From JAIBJN01 sp963802795 (GTDB taxonomy: Bacteria > Actinomycetota > Thermoleophilia > Gaiellales > Gaiellaceae): 64,000 nucleotides of DNA. The stretch spans positions 1,240,001 through 1,304,000 of the forward strand of contig CAWDJV010000005.1 in the NCBI GenBank assembly GCA_963802795.1. The letters are read 5' to 3'. Below, piece by piece: positions 45,067 through 56,154 of this stretch. A program made the translations under genes and the position numbers. Under the pieces are notes generated by a model, which was given only the letters and a program-made list of their open reading frames with translations, made no database searches and was not told the origin of the DNA. Positions within the stretch are counted from its first letter, which is position 1, and every line of letters starts with the position of its first letter.

Positions 45067-47876
45067 ATGAAACTTCGGGGGATGTGGCGGGCGCTGCTCG
45101 CGCTTTCTATTGTCGCGCTCGGGCTAGCTGGAAGCGCGACCGCGAGCGGCGAAGACTCACGAGGAATCGACCCCAACCAGGGCGACAGCCTCGTTGAGGT
45201 GATCGTTCCGAGCAAGGCGGCGGCGATCGACTTGCAGAACGACGCCGAGAGCCTCGGCATCGAGTTCAACGACCACTATCTCGGCAAGAACGCGAACGGC
45301 ACCTTCACGGTGACCGTCTTCGGGTCCGAGGGAGAGCTCCACGCGCTGGCCGACGCCGGCTACGAGCTCGGCGCGACGATCGAGGGGCCCGAAACCTGGG
45401 AGGCCGGGCTCGCCGACATGACGAGCGCGCGCCGGGCCGACAACCGGGCAGAGGCCGCCGCCCTCGGCGATCCGCCCGTCATCGCGGACGACGACGAGCT
45501 CGTGATCCTGCGGGCCGACTACTTCGAGAACTACGCCGGCCGGTTCCTGTCGGTCGAGGCCAAGAACCGCCTCGGCGGTGCGACACCCCCGGGATCGACC
45601 TACGTCGGCCCGGCGACGTCCGTCTCCTGGAACACGGGGGCCGGTACGGCGATCGACGAGGGCCCGCGGCCCATGAACGTCAACATCGACCCGGACACGA
45701 CACCGGACACGTACATCGAGCACCGGATCCTCATCCGCATCGGTGACATCGGCAGCGGTCCTGCGGCCCCGACGAGGATCCGCATCGGCTCGAGCACGGG
45801 CGCCATGCTCGAAGGCAACGTCGCGGTGTGGCTCGCCGGCGGTCTGCCGCCGCACGCCGCCGGGCTACCAGTCCGACTTCACGACGCGGTACATGGACCC
45901 GACCGAGGTCTACCAGCGGTTCGACGAGCTGGCGGCGGAGTTCGACATCGCCGAGATGGTCCCAGTGCCGTACCCGACGAACGGGTACCAGCGCAGGGCG
46001 CAGGCCAACATGGCCGGCTCCCCGACGGGCGGGACCCCCCGGCATCGGCAGCAACCCGCCGGGCTCGCAACAGGGTGCCAGCGGTCGTCCTCACCTCGCG
46101 CGCGTGGGGCCACGAAGGCGGCAACGACATCACCGCCGAGTTCGTGAACCCGGCGTGCCCGACGAGCCGCTGAGCGTCGCAGTCATGGGCAACGAGATCC
46201 AGGTCAGCCTGGCGACCTCGGCCGGGGCGCTTTCGAGCACGGCCGCTCAGGTCGTGGCGGCGATCGACGCCCATGCAGGTGCCGCCGCGCTCGTCAAGGC
46301 GCTCACATACCGCGGCAACGCGGGCGTGGGGATCGTCCAGGCCCGGCCGAAGGTGAACCTGTCCGACTTCCTGGAAGCGCCCGCGCACGTCGAGCGCGGC
46401 CAGTTCGAGTACTCGGTCATGCGGATCGGCGAGCGGCGTGACGGCAAGCGGACCGGCGTGTTCCTCTACTGCCAGCAGCACGCCCGCGAGTGGGCGACGC
46501 CGCTGACGTGCCTCGAGACCGCCGAGCAGATCCTGCGGAACTACGCGATCGACAAGCAGGTGAGGAAGCTCGTGGACAGCCTCGAGATCTTCATCCTCCC
46601 GTCGTCGAACCCGGATGGGTCGCACTACTCGCTGTACGACTTCAACAGTCAGCGCAAGAACATGACGGCGCACTGCGTGATCGGCGGCAAGGAGACCGAC
46701 AACCCGAATGCGGCGAACTTCTGGACGCCGGCGCTCAACCCGGTGACGGGAGCTCCCGTACACGAACTCCGACCCGGCGTCGCGGGACGCCTGGGGCACC
46801 GACATGAACCGCAACAACACGGTCGGGACGCTCTTCGACGGCTACATCGGCGCGTCGACCTCGTGCACCAGCGAGGTCTTCACGGGCCTGAGCGAGGCGT
46901 CGGAGCCGGAGATCAAGAACGAGCACTGGATTGCGGACACGTTCAAGAACATCAAGTTCTCGAACAACATCCACAGCTTCGGCGGCTACTTCATGTGGGC
47001 GCCGGGCACGTACTTGCCGAACCGCGACGAGGGTGAAGCCGTTCACGCCAACATCGGCGTCGAGAAGTACTTCTTCGAGGCCGGCGACCAGATCCTCAAC
47101 CGGATGAAGGACGTTCGGGGCACGGCGATCCTGCCGGAGCGGACCGGTCCGATCGCCGACGTTCTGTACTCGGCGGCCGGAAACTCGGCGGACGAGCACT
47201 GGTACAACCGCGGCGTGATCGCGTACAGCTTCGAGACGGGCGCCGACCGCTACGTCGACCCGACGCTGTCCGCGGCCACCCTCGCAGGGGCAACCCAGGT
47301 CCAGGGCGTCCAATCGCAATGGGTTCCGCGCGGGCGACCAGGTCGTTGTCGGCTTCGGGATTTCGAACGCGGAGACCAGGACGATCACCGCGGTGGCGGT
47401 GAGCAACCCGCCGAGCCCGGAGCCGAACGTCACCCTGAATGCGCCGCTCGCCTTCGCCACGATGGGGCGAGGTGCTCCACGGCGGCGTCCTCCAGCAGGG
47501 CGTCGGCTTCCAGCCGCTCTACGACACGGAGGGCAAGTTCGAGGCGCTCGAGTTCGCAGCCGGCAACTTCGGGCTGCTCGAGTCGGCCTACGCGTACGAG
47601 AAGGACGACGTGGCACCTCAGGTCAGGTTGAGCGTCGGTGACCCAACCAGGGCCCGGTCTACACGACGTTCGAGTTCGTAAACGAACCGTCGGTGATCCG
47701 GTACACGCTCGACGGGTCGAAGCCGACGATGAACTCGACGCTGTGGGATTCCAGCGGGACGCGGGAGCCCGGACAGGTCTTCTACGTGACGTCGAGCACG
47801 ACGTTCCGCTGGCTTGCGACCGACATCAGAGGGAACCGAGGAGCTACGGGCTCGGAGGGTCACGATCGGCAAGTAA
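45067..47876 (+). pseudogene. secreted M14 zinc carboxypeptidase, about seven frame breaks
   Basis: About 935 aa after repair. Signal peptide (MKLRGMWRALLALSIVALGL), a propeptide-like region (VEVIVPSKAAAIDLQNDAES; YELGATIEGPETWEAG), a beta-rich domain, then the peptidase: CQQHAREWATPLTCLETAEQ carries the HxxE zinc pair, FILPSSNPDGSHYS the NPDG substrate loop, TDMNRNN the Asn-Arg site, and NNIHSFGGYF the third zinc His. The C-terminus has a chitobiase/C-terminal-type repeat (PSVIRYTLDGSKPTMNST). Breaks occur near 45858, 46040, 46160, 46755, 47320, 47465, 47640 and 47855. Extracellular peptide degradation is likely. Confidence 0.82.
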
Positions 47877-47921
47877 GCGACAAAGGCCGCCGGCCTCGAG
47901 CCGACGGCCCAAGGCACCACC

Positions 47922-47953
47922 GAGCGGCTCCCTTCGGGGAGCCGCTCCTCTTT
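47922..47953. terminator. bidirectional terminator between carboxypeptidase and dioxygenase genes
   Basis: GAGCGGCTCCC, the stable tetraloop TTCG, then GGGAGCCGCTC: a perfect 11-bp stem followed by CTCTTTC. It lies between two convergent genes. Confidence 0.8.
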
Positions 47954-48657
47954 CTACACGCGGCGGACGCCGAGCGTGATCGCGCCCGTGTAGCCGTGGC
48001 CGGCGAAGACAGCTCGACGATGGTCGAGCCGTCGGTCTCCGCGTAGATCCGTCGGCCGAGTTCGCGGTCTCCGGCCCGCCGCGCTCGGCGTAGGGCTCGG
48101 ACTCGTAGGCGGCAGCGATCGTCTGTCCTCGAAGAAGAGCTGGCCCGTGTGGGTCTCGCGGCTCCCGGAAGCACCTTCACATGGATGTGCACGGCCCGCC
48201 CCGGTACCAGCCGGGGAAGATCGTCCGGAACTCGGCGACGCCGTCGGCGTCGGTCATCTGGACGCCGCGGCAGAAGGTCTCGCCTTCTGCGCCCTCCACC
48301 CCCCGAGTAGACGCCGCCCGCGTCGCAATGCCACACGTCGACAGCGGCGTCGGCGATCGGCTCGAGGCGTCCGCGTCCACCACCGTGACCCGCAGGTCGA
48401 GCGGCAGGCCGGGCCGGCCCTCGGTGATGTCGCTGCGGACGAGGTGAGGTCAGGTAATAGGGCCCCTCCATCACCTCGGGCATGAGGACGCAATCGGCGG
48501 TCCCGGCGCTTGTGCCGGCACCTGTCCCGTGCTCGCACCAGCGCCGGTGACGGCGGGCTCGTCGTCGGCGCAGCCCGGGAGGAGGGCGGCGAGCCGAGCC
48601 GCCGAGGAGGCCCAGCGCGCGCCGGCGGCTGAGGGGGAGGTTCTCGAAGTCGATCAC
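47954..48657 (-). pseudogene. intradiol ring-cleavage dioxygenase-like protein, several frame breaks
   Basis: About 235 aa. A twin-Arg-like start (LPLSRRRALGLLGG) and a lipoprotein-like region precede PEVMEGPYYL, then VRSDITEGRPGLPLDLRVTV, AAVDVWHCDAGGVYSG, GETFCRGVQMTDADGVAEF and RTIFPGWYRGRAVHIHVKV. These are the intradiol dioxygenase fold with the Tyr (GWY) and His (HIHVKV) iron ligands. The end, after a shift, is GYTGAITLGVRRV. Exported relatives act on catechol-type aromatics, but many are uncharacterised. GTG start at 48657; another GTG lies 21 bp upstream. Confidence 0.75.
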
Positions 48658-48761
48658 GGGCGCACTCTTGCGGATCACCCTAAGATGCGCGTGAGGAAGC
48701 GCTAAGAAGTCCCTAATGATGGAGCGGCTCTCCGTCCGGCCGGTGGGGCAGGCTTGGCCCG

Positions 48762-49857
48762 ATGGAGGAGCGGCTCGTCTGCTTCCGCCCGCGGGCGATC
48801 CTCGTCGCCCTCGGGATGATCGTCGCGGCCGCGGCGATCATCATGTTCCTTACCTCGCCTGGCACGTCATCACGTGGATCCTGATCGCGCTCTTCCTCTC
48901 ACTCGCGCTCAACCCTGTGGTCGAGTCCTTCGAGCGACGGGGCCTCAAGCGCGGCTGGGCCTCGTTCATCGTCTTCTTCATCGCCCTCGTCACCTTCGCC
49001 GGGCTGGGGGCACTCTTGCTGCCGCCGTTGATCGACCAGATCACGACGTTCGTGGACGACGTGCCGCAGCTCGTCGATGAGTTGACGGCGGGCCGCGGGC
49101 CGCTCGGCTTCCTGCAGGAGGACTACCAGATCGTCGACAAGATCGAGGACGCGATCCAGGAGCAGGGCGCCGGGGGCGTGCTCGGAGTGACGACCGCCAG
49201 CATCGCCATCGCTCGAGGTGTCGTCTCGTTGTCGTCGGCGTCGTGGCGATCTCCTTCCTGACCTTCTTCATGCTCCTCGAGGGCCCGCGGCTCGCGGCGC
49301 GGGTCCGCGACTTCCTCCCCGAACCGCTCAAGCCGCGGTGGGAGCGGGTCTCGGGCGACATCTACAGGACGGTGGGCGGCTACGTGACCGGCAACCTCGT
49401 CATCAGCCTCATTGCCGGCGTCATCTCGGCGGTCGTGCTCTTCGTCCTCGGGAGCGACTACGCAATAGCCCTCGCGGTCGTCGTCGCCCTCCTCGACCTC
49501 GTCCCGCTCGCCGGGGCCACCCTGGCGGCCATCATCGTCTCGACGGTTGCCTTCATCGAGCTCGGCTGGATCAAGGGCGCCATCGTCATCGGCTTCTTCG
49601 TCCTCTACCAGCAGCTCGAGAACCACGTCCTCCAGCCGGTCATCTACGGCCGCACGGTGCAGCTCTCGCCGCTGACGGTGCTGGTGGCCGTCCTGATCGG
49701 CGCCGAGCTCGTCGGAATCCTCGGCGCCCTCGCCGCGATCCCGACCGCCGGCATCATCCAGGCGATCGCCCGGGAGGTCATACGCTGGCGGCGCGAGGCG
49801 ATCCTCCCAGCGAGCATCGAGCCGGTGCCGCCTGGCGGGCCGACGGCGGGGACGTAG
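48762..49857 (+). pseudogene. AI-2E-family (PerM-like) transporter, two frame breaks
   Basis: About 366 aa. MEERLVCFRPRAILVALGMI opens at 48762; after a shift near 48852, YLAWHVITWILIALFLSLALNPVVE and the periplasmic part VDELTAGRGPLGFLQEDYQIVDKI; after a shift near 49225, VAISFLTFFMLLEGPRLAAR, VTGNLVISLIAGVISAVVLFVLGS and the hallmark FVLYQQLENHVLQPVIYGRTVQLSPL. Eight helices. Family members export small molecules or work in sodium/lithium antiport; the substrate is unknown. Confidence 0.82.
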
Positions 49858-52800
49858 CTACGCCTGCTCCTCGACGACGTCGAAGCGCAGGCCGCTGGTG
49901 CCGTCTCGCCGCGCCCGCGCCCTTCCGGCGGGCGAGCCAGAGGAACGTCGAGCCGTCGACCCAGCGCGCGTACTCGAACTGCCGCGACGAGCCGCAGCCC
50001 GCTGCGCGGCACCTCCTCCTCGAACAGGCTGAGGTCGCGCGCTCCGGCTCGAGGATGCGGCCGAGCGGACGCGAGAAGCCGGCTCGTCCGCCTCGTCGAG
50101 CAGCGCGGCGGCGCGCCGCAGGCGGAATCGGGCTTCGTCGGGTCGATGCGCGGCGGCTGGAACGGGATCCAGTAGTCGGGCACGGTCGTCGCGAGCCGGT
50201 AGCGCGCTCGCCGCCCGGCTCCCTCGGCGGCAGCGAGCCGGCGTCGGGCCGCGCGCTCGTCGTACAGCTCGGCAGCGGTCGAGCGTGCCGCCGGCGAGGC
50301 TCGGCGCCAGGCGCTCGACGGCCCAGACGAGGTTCGCGAGCTCGTCGCGCAGGAAGACGACCTCCTCCACCGGGTCGCCGTGCAGGCTGGCGGCGAGCAC
50401 CGGCGGCAGGAACAGCACGTCGTCCGGCGAGCGGCGGACGGTGGAGCCGAGCGAGAGACGCTGGGCGCGAACATCCGCCAGTCGCGCCGGTCCGAGTCGA
50501 GCGAGCTGTAGTGGGGCACGAGCGTGCGCTCGCCGAACGCGTCGGTGACGACGAGCGACGGAGCGCGGAAGAGCGCGCCCGGCGACGGGGTCGACCGGGA
50601 GCACGAACCAGTCGTTCCCGTACGACGAGCGCGAACTCGACGAGCAGCAGGCGCAGCAGCTCGTCGGGGTCGCCCTCGATCCGGCTGAGGTTGACGCGCG
50701 CCGTCCTCGAACTGCCACCAGCGGTCGGCCGCCATGCCCGGAGTAGCGCACGGGCGCGGGCATGACCGTGCGCGTGACCGTGCTCGGCTGCGGATCGCTG
50801 CGGCCGGACGCCGAGCTTCAGGCCGGGGTCGACGTCGAACGAGTACCAGTCGAGCGTGCCGCCCGGGTACTCGGGCGCCGACAGCGCGACCTCGCCGCCG
50901 GCCGTCGCGCGCCGAGACGGCGAAGGAGTACTCCATCCGCTCCGAGACCCAGGCCGGCGGCGCCGGCGCCGGTCGGGCGGTACGCTGTAGCGCGCCTCGA
51001 ACCAGTCCAGGAACGCGATCGCCCGCGTGGAGCGCCTTCGGCCGGTCGGCGGCGGGAACTTCGGGCGGGGCGGGAGGCTTGCGGCTGCCGCGCGGTCGGC
51101 GCAGCGAGCGCCTCAGCGCGTCGTAGACGCGGAGCCCGTCGGGGACGCGGCCCGCCATGAGGGCGAGGTAGCGCGCCGCCGGCGTCGGTCGCCGTCGTCC
51201 GCGGGCGCGGCGAGCGCGAGCCGGTGCGCGCGACGTACGCCTGCGCGCCCGGCGCGAGACCCCGAAGCGCTCGAGCAGCTGCAGGAAGTAGAGCCCGGCC
51301 TCGGCGGCGAGGCGCAGGTCGCGCCGCGGGTCGCCGGTGCTCTGCACGGGCTCGCGCTCGACGAGCGCCTCGAGCGGGATCTCGTCCGCGATACGGCTGG
51401 CCGGCACGCTCGCCTGCGACGGGCGCGCCCGTGGAAGCGCGCGAGCGGCGAGCGCTCGAGGCGCACGCGCGCCTGCACCGGCGTGCCGGCGTCCTCGCCC
51501 TGGAACTCGCCGGTCTGCCACTGCCGCGCGAGCAGCCACAGCGGGTCGTGCGACCTGCGCCTGCAGGCCCGCGTCGATGTCGTCCAGGCGGGTGAACGGC
51601 TCGATCCGCGTCCAGAACGTGATCGAGGGCACAGTCAGCTTCACCGTCCCCGGGCGAAGTCGGTCGAGAGCGCCTCGCCGGCGAGGTTGGCGCTGACGTA
51701 GAGCGCCGGCAGCGCGCGTTGGAGCAGCGGGTCGTCGCCGAGCGCCTGCGGGTCGACCGCGCGCAGCTGCGCGAGCTCGAGCGTCTCGAGCAGCGTCTTC
51801 TCGAGCGTCTCGACGCTCCCAGCGCGGCGCGCGCCGGGCGGAGCGACGGCGAGCAGGACGGCCTGCGGCGGACGCGCCCCGGGCGCGTCGTAGTTGAAGG
51901 CGACTCCGGTCGTGACCTCGGCGGCCGGCACGGCTCCGACCCACTCGTCGACACGAGCCCGGCGAGCGGCTCGCCGGTCGGAACGGGCGCGGCAGGTGCG
52001 CGACCAGCGAGAGCTTGCCCGGCGGGAAGCCGCCTCGCGGCGCGCGGCAGCCCGACCCAGCGCTCGCCGGCGACGAACGGCAGCTGCGCGACCTTCAGGT
52101 CGAGCGCGGCGTCGCGCGCGAGCGCCGCCGCGTAGCCGAGGGCGGCCGCGAGGCGCGAGCGCCCGGCCGCACGCGGCTCACGCCCTGCAGCCACGAGAGC
52201 GCCTGCAGCGGCTCGCCGCCGAGCAGCGCGTCCGAGCCGCCGAAGCGCCTTCCCGAGCTCGGCGGCGTTGGCGGGCGCGGACGAGCGGCAGCACGCGGAA
52301 GCCTCGGCCGAAGACGGCGCCGTCGAGCCGCGCTGCCTCGCGGGTCCGCGCGCGCGGTCGGCCGGCGCCTGCTCCGAGCCGGCGCGGCCGGCTTCCTGCT
52401 CGATCGCCGCGGCCTGGGCGAGCAGCCGCTCGCGGTCCGCCGGGTCGGCGCCGCGGGCCGAGAGCGGGACGGCCTCCGGGACGCCGAGGAAGAGCGAGGT
52501 CGACGAGACGCTCGCGCAGGCCGTCGAGCGCCGCTCGCGTCCGCGGCGTCGGCCGCCTCGACCGCAGCTAGCTGCGCGGCGAGCGGCTCGTGGCGCCTGC
52601 AGCAGCGACGCCACCGCGCGGTCGGCGCGGCCCGAGCTCGGCGGCGTCCACGCCGGTCGGCGACTCGCTGCTCGCCTGCGCGAGGTCGCGATCGTCGAGC
52701 GCGCGGGCCGCCGAGGATCGCCTGCCGGAAGGCGGCGTTGAGCTCGAGGAACTCGCCGAGGCTGAGCTCGCCGGCTGCAGGCCCGCGGTCCGCTCGTAGG

Positions 52801-55800
52801 TCGAGCCGGAGCCGCGCGTCCGCCGGGATCGTCGGCCGGCGCGCGCGCGCCGCAGGTGGTGCTCGAGCAGCCGCTCGAGGTCGGAGGGCAGCGCCCGGCT
52901 GCGCTCGACGGCGCTCAGGTACAGCGCGTCCGTGTGCGACAGCCCGAGCGCGCTGAGCGTCAGGTCGCGCCGCGAGCAGCACTCGCCGTCCTCGTCGAGG
53001 AACTCGGCCCGGCAGCGGACGTTCCGCAGGTCGCCGAGCATCTGGCGCGAGCCACGCTCGAGCGCCGGCTCGGCCGCCCGCGCGCCGCGCGCGGCTCGGT
53101 CGGCCGCCGCGGCGCCGGCGCTCCGCTGAGGACGACAAGCAGCCGGTGCGTCAGCGCGCTGCCCGGCCGCGGCGTCTCGGCGAACTGGAGCTCCGGCGGC
53201 TGGATCTCGCCGTGCGCGACGGCGTCGACGCTCGCCGCGGCGCGGGCCGGGTTGCCGCGCACGACCTGGTAGACGCCCTCGGCGGTCAGCGCGTCGCTCA
53301 GCGCGTCGAGCGCCTGCGTCGAGCGCTGCCAGCTCCGCCTCGAGCGGCGCGCTGCGGTCGGCGTCGACGGTCGGCGCCGAGCCGGTCGAACGAGCATCGC
53401 CCGTGCCGTGAAGCAGGCGCGCGAGCGCGAGCCCGTCGGCCACCTTCGCGGCCGCCAGCGGCCTCGAGCTCGGCCAGCCGCCGCGGTCGGCGGCAGCTCG
53501 TACCGCGCTCGCACGGCGTTCAGCGCGCTGTCAGCCATGCGCGACCTGCGCGGCCTTGATCGCTGGAGACGTCGCGGGCCCGGCGGCACGGCTAGCGACC
53601 TCGTCGAACAGCTGTCATCGGCGCAGTAGACGTCGCGCAGCCAGCGAGACGCGGCGGAACCCGGCGATGAAGCGATCCAGCTCGCGGTCGTGCAGCCCGC
53701 GCTCGAAGCGGTAGCCGAGCAGGGCGCCGAGCGGCTGCCCCTGGCGGATGCCGTCGAGCAGCGACTGCGCGCCACGCGCACGCGGCTCGAGGAGAGGTCG
53801 ATCGCGAACGGCCGCCGCGCCGTCGCCGTCCGCGTGCGCGTCAGGTAGCCGCTGCGCAGCACCGCCGCGGCCGAGGCCTGGGCCATCGACGGCGCGTGGA
53901 TGGCCCGCCGGGCTCGCGCGCCGCGAAGAGCGGGCCGCCGTCCTCGCCGGCCGGCGGAGCGGGCACCGGCGTGCGCGGCGTCGGGCGCAGAGTCGTGCAC
54001 CCAGCCGAAGCCGCCGAGCGCGAGGCCCGCGGGGCGTCTTCGCCGGAGCTCGTGCAGCCGCCGCGTCGCGAGCGACGGTGATCCAGGCATCGAGGCGGTA
54101 GGAGAAGAGGTCGAGGCAGCCGCCGAGGTGGCGCGCGAGCGCGTCGGCCGGCAGCGTCTCGAGGTAGCGCGAGGCTCGCGCGCAGCTCGTCGAGCACCGC
54201 CGCCTCGGGCTCCTGCGCCGCGGTCAGCGTGTGGACGTCGACCGGCAGCGCGGGTCCGAGTCGAGCACGCGCAGGCAGCGTGCGGCGTGCGGCTCGGCGC
54301 GTCGCCGCCGAGGATGTCGACGAGCACCGGCTCGCGGTAGCGGCTCGTCCGGCAGCGCGCCCCGGCGGACGAGGATGCGCTGCGCCGTCGTCGCCTGCGC
54401 GAGCAGGACGGAGTGGCGCAGGAGCAGGTAGAGCAGCGTGTCGGCCCTGCGGCGGAAGCCCGTCGGGCAGGCGCTCGGCGAGCATGTCGTCGAAGCTCGG
54501 CCGTGCGCAGGAAGGTGATGTAGTTCGGGCGCAGCACGGCGCCGGGCGGCTCGCCGCCGCGCTGGACGAGCGGGCCGCGAGAGGCTGCGAGCTCGTCGCC
54601 GGGAATGATGTCGAAGAGGCGCTCGCTGCTCGACGAGCCCTCGGCCGGCCGACGGCTCGCAGCGCGACCGCGCAGGAGCTGCGCGTGGGCTCGCAGGTGC
54701 GGCTCGAGCGCGCCCGCGAACACGGCCGTCGGGCGCGAAGAACTGGCCGTCGAACGCCAGGCGCGCCCGGTAGCCGACCGACGCCGGCTGCATGCGCAGG
54801 ATCTCGACGAGCGCGTCTCGCGTCGTCGTCCCGCCGGCGAGGCGCGGGCACGTCGCGAGCAGCGCCGGCGCCAGACGCCGCGCAGGGAGCGCAGGGTCTG
54901 GACGAAGCGGCCTCGCCGCGCGCGGGGCCGTGAGCAGGTCGAGCGACGTCGCCGGCAGCAGCCCGTACGGCTGCCGGCCGACGCGCAGCGTCGGCAGCGG
55001 GCCCAAGCGCGCGCACGAAGTCGAGGAAGAAGCGGCGCGCCGCGTCGAGCTGCTCCGGCGAGAAGTCGCGGACGGCCGGTCCGGCGAGCCCTGATCTGCT
55101 CGAGGTAGTAGCCGCCGGTGACCGGCCAGAGCGCGCGTCTGCATGCTGGCGCGCGTCGAGGTCCTCGAGTCCGCGCGGCGCCCTCGACGGCGGCGAACAC
55201 GTCGCGGCGGATGCCGAGAGCCGGGCGCGACCGCGCCGCGGATCCGCCTGTTGGCCGGGCGTCGGCGGCGCGACCTCGACGCTGAAGCCGCCGGCGTCGC
55301 GGTCGCGCGCGATGAAGCCGGGCGCGGCCTCCGCTGGTGTTGTTGGTCGGCGTGCCCGGCGGCGACGAACGCGAGCCCGCGCGTGTAGTGATGGGCGTCG
55401 AGCAGCGCCTCCAGCCCGTCGCGGCGGCGTCCGGGCGTCAGCGACGAGCGCTTGACGCCGAAGACGAGCAGCGTGTCGAGCGTCGTGCCGCGAGCTCGCG
55501 GAGGCAGCGGATCCGGATGCCCATCCCGACCTTCTCGGCCTCGGCGAAGTCGACCATCCAGCGCATGCCCGCGTCGAGCGGCAGCTCGTCCGGCCGCGCG
55601 GCGGCGGGCCGGCGTGCTCGTCGAAGGCCGGGCCGACCGACGAGCTGCCTCGGGAATCGGCGCGCCGGCCTCGAGCAGCGACGCGCTCGCCGCCCCGGTA
55701 GCCCATGACGATCCAGCGGTCCGGCAGCAGCGCGCGCGACGGCACCGGGGCGTCACGGTCGCGCTCGCGCGCGGCCCGGAGCTCGGGAAGACGGGCGGCG

Positions 55801-56154
55801 TGCCGGGACGCTCCGCGAGGTTCGTCGGCGTCAGCCGGCGCGCGATCCACGCGGCGCGCCGCGCGCCGAAGCGCTCCGGCGAGCGCTCCCAGGCGCGGCG
55901 CTCGGCCTGCGCGTCGCTCGCGGCGGGCCAGATCAGCTTCCAGTAGCGCGCTGCCCCACTCGACCTCGGCCGCGGTCAGGCCCGCTGGTGGCTGTCGAGG
56001 TGGAGCTCGTCGGGGTAGACGCGGACGAGCAGCTGCGGCTCGCCGTCGCGCGTGACGAAGCGCGTCTGGACCTGCACCGGGCAGGAGCGCGATGGGCGGC
56101 GTCGCCGCCGGGAGGGCGCCGACCAGCGCCTGGATCTCCTCGCAGCGTCTTCAT
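49858..56154 (-). pseudogene. giant conserved protein (about 2100 aa), unknown function, frame broken throughout
   Basis: Last gene of the four-gene operon. The start ATG at 56154 overlaps the previous stop (ATGA): MKTLREEIQALVGALP after repair, then VQVQTRFVTRDGEPQLLVRV. Readable blocks in order are PDRWIVMGYRGGERV, LDTLLVFGVKRSSLTP, ALWPVTGGYYLEQI, LPTLRVGRQPYGLLPATSLD, RLFDIIPGDELAASRGPLVQ, LRDVYCADDSC, ALNAVRARYELPPTA, EDAGTPVQARVRLERSPLARF and, near the end, SLVVTDAFGERTLVPHYSSLDSDRRDW and TVPDYWIPFQPPRIDPTKPD. No signal peptide or membrane helix is seen. I recognise it only as a widespread, uncharacterised giant family. Frame changes come every ~60-150 bp. Confidence 0.6.
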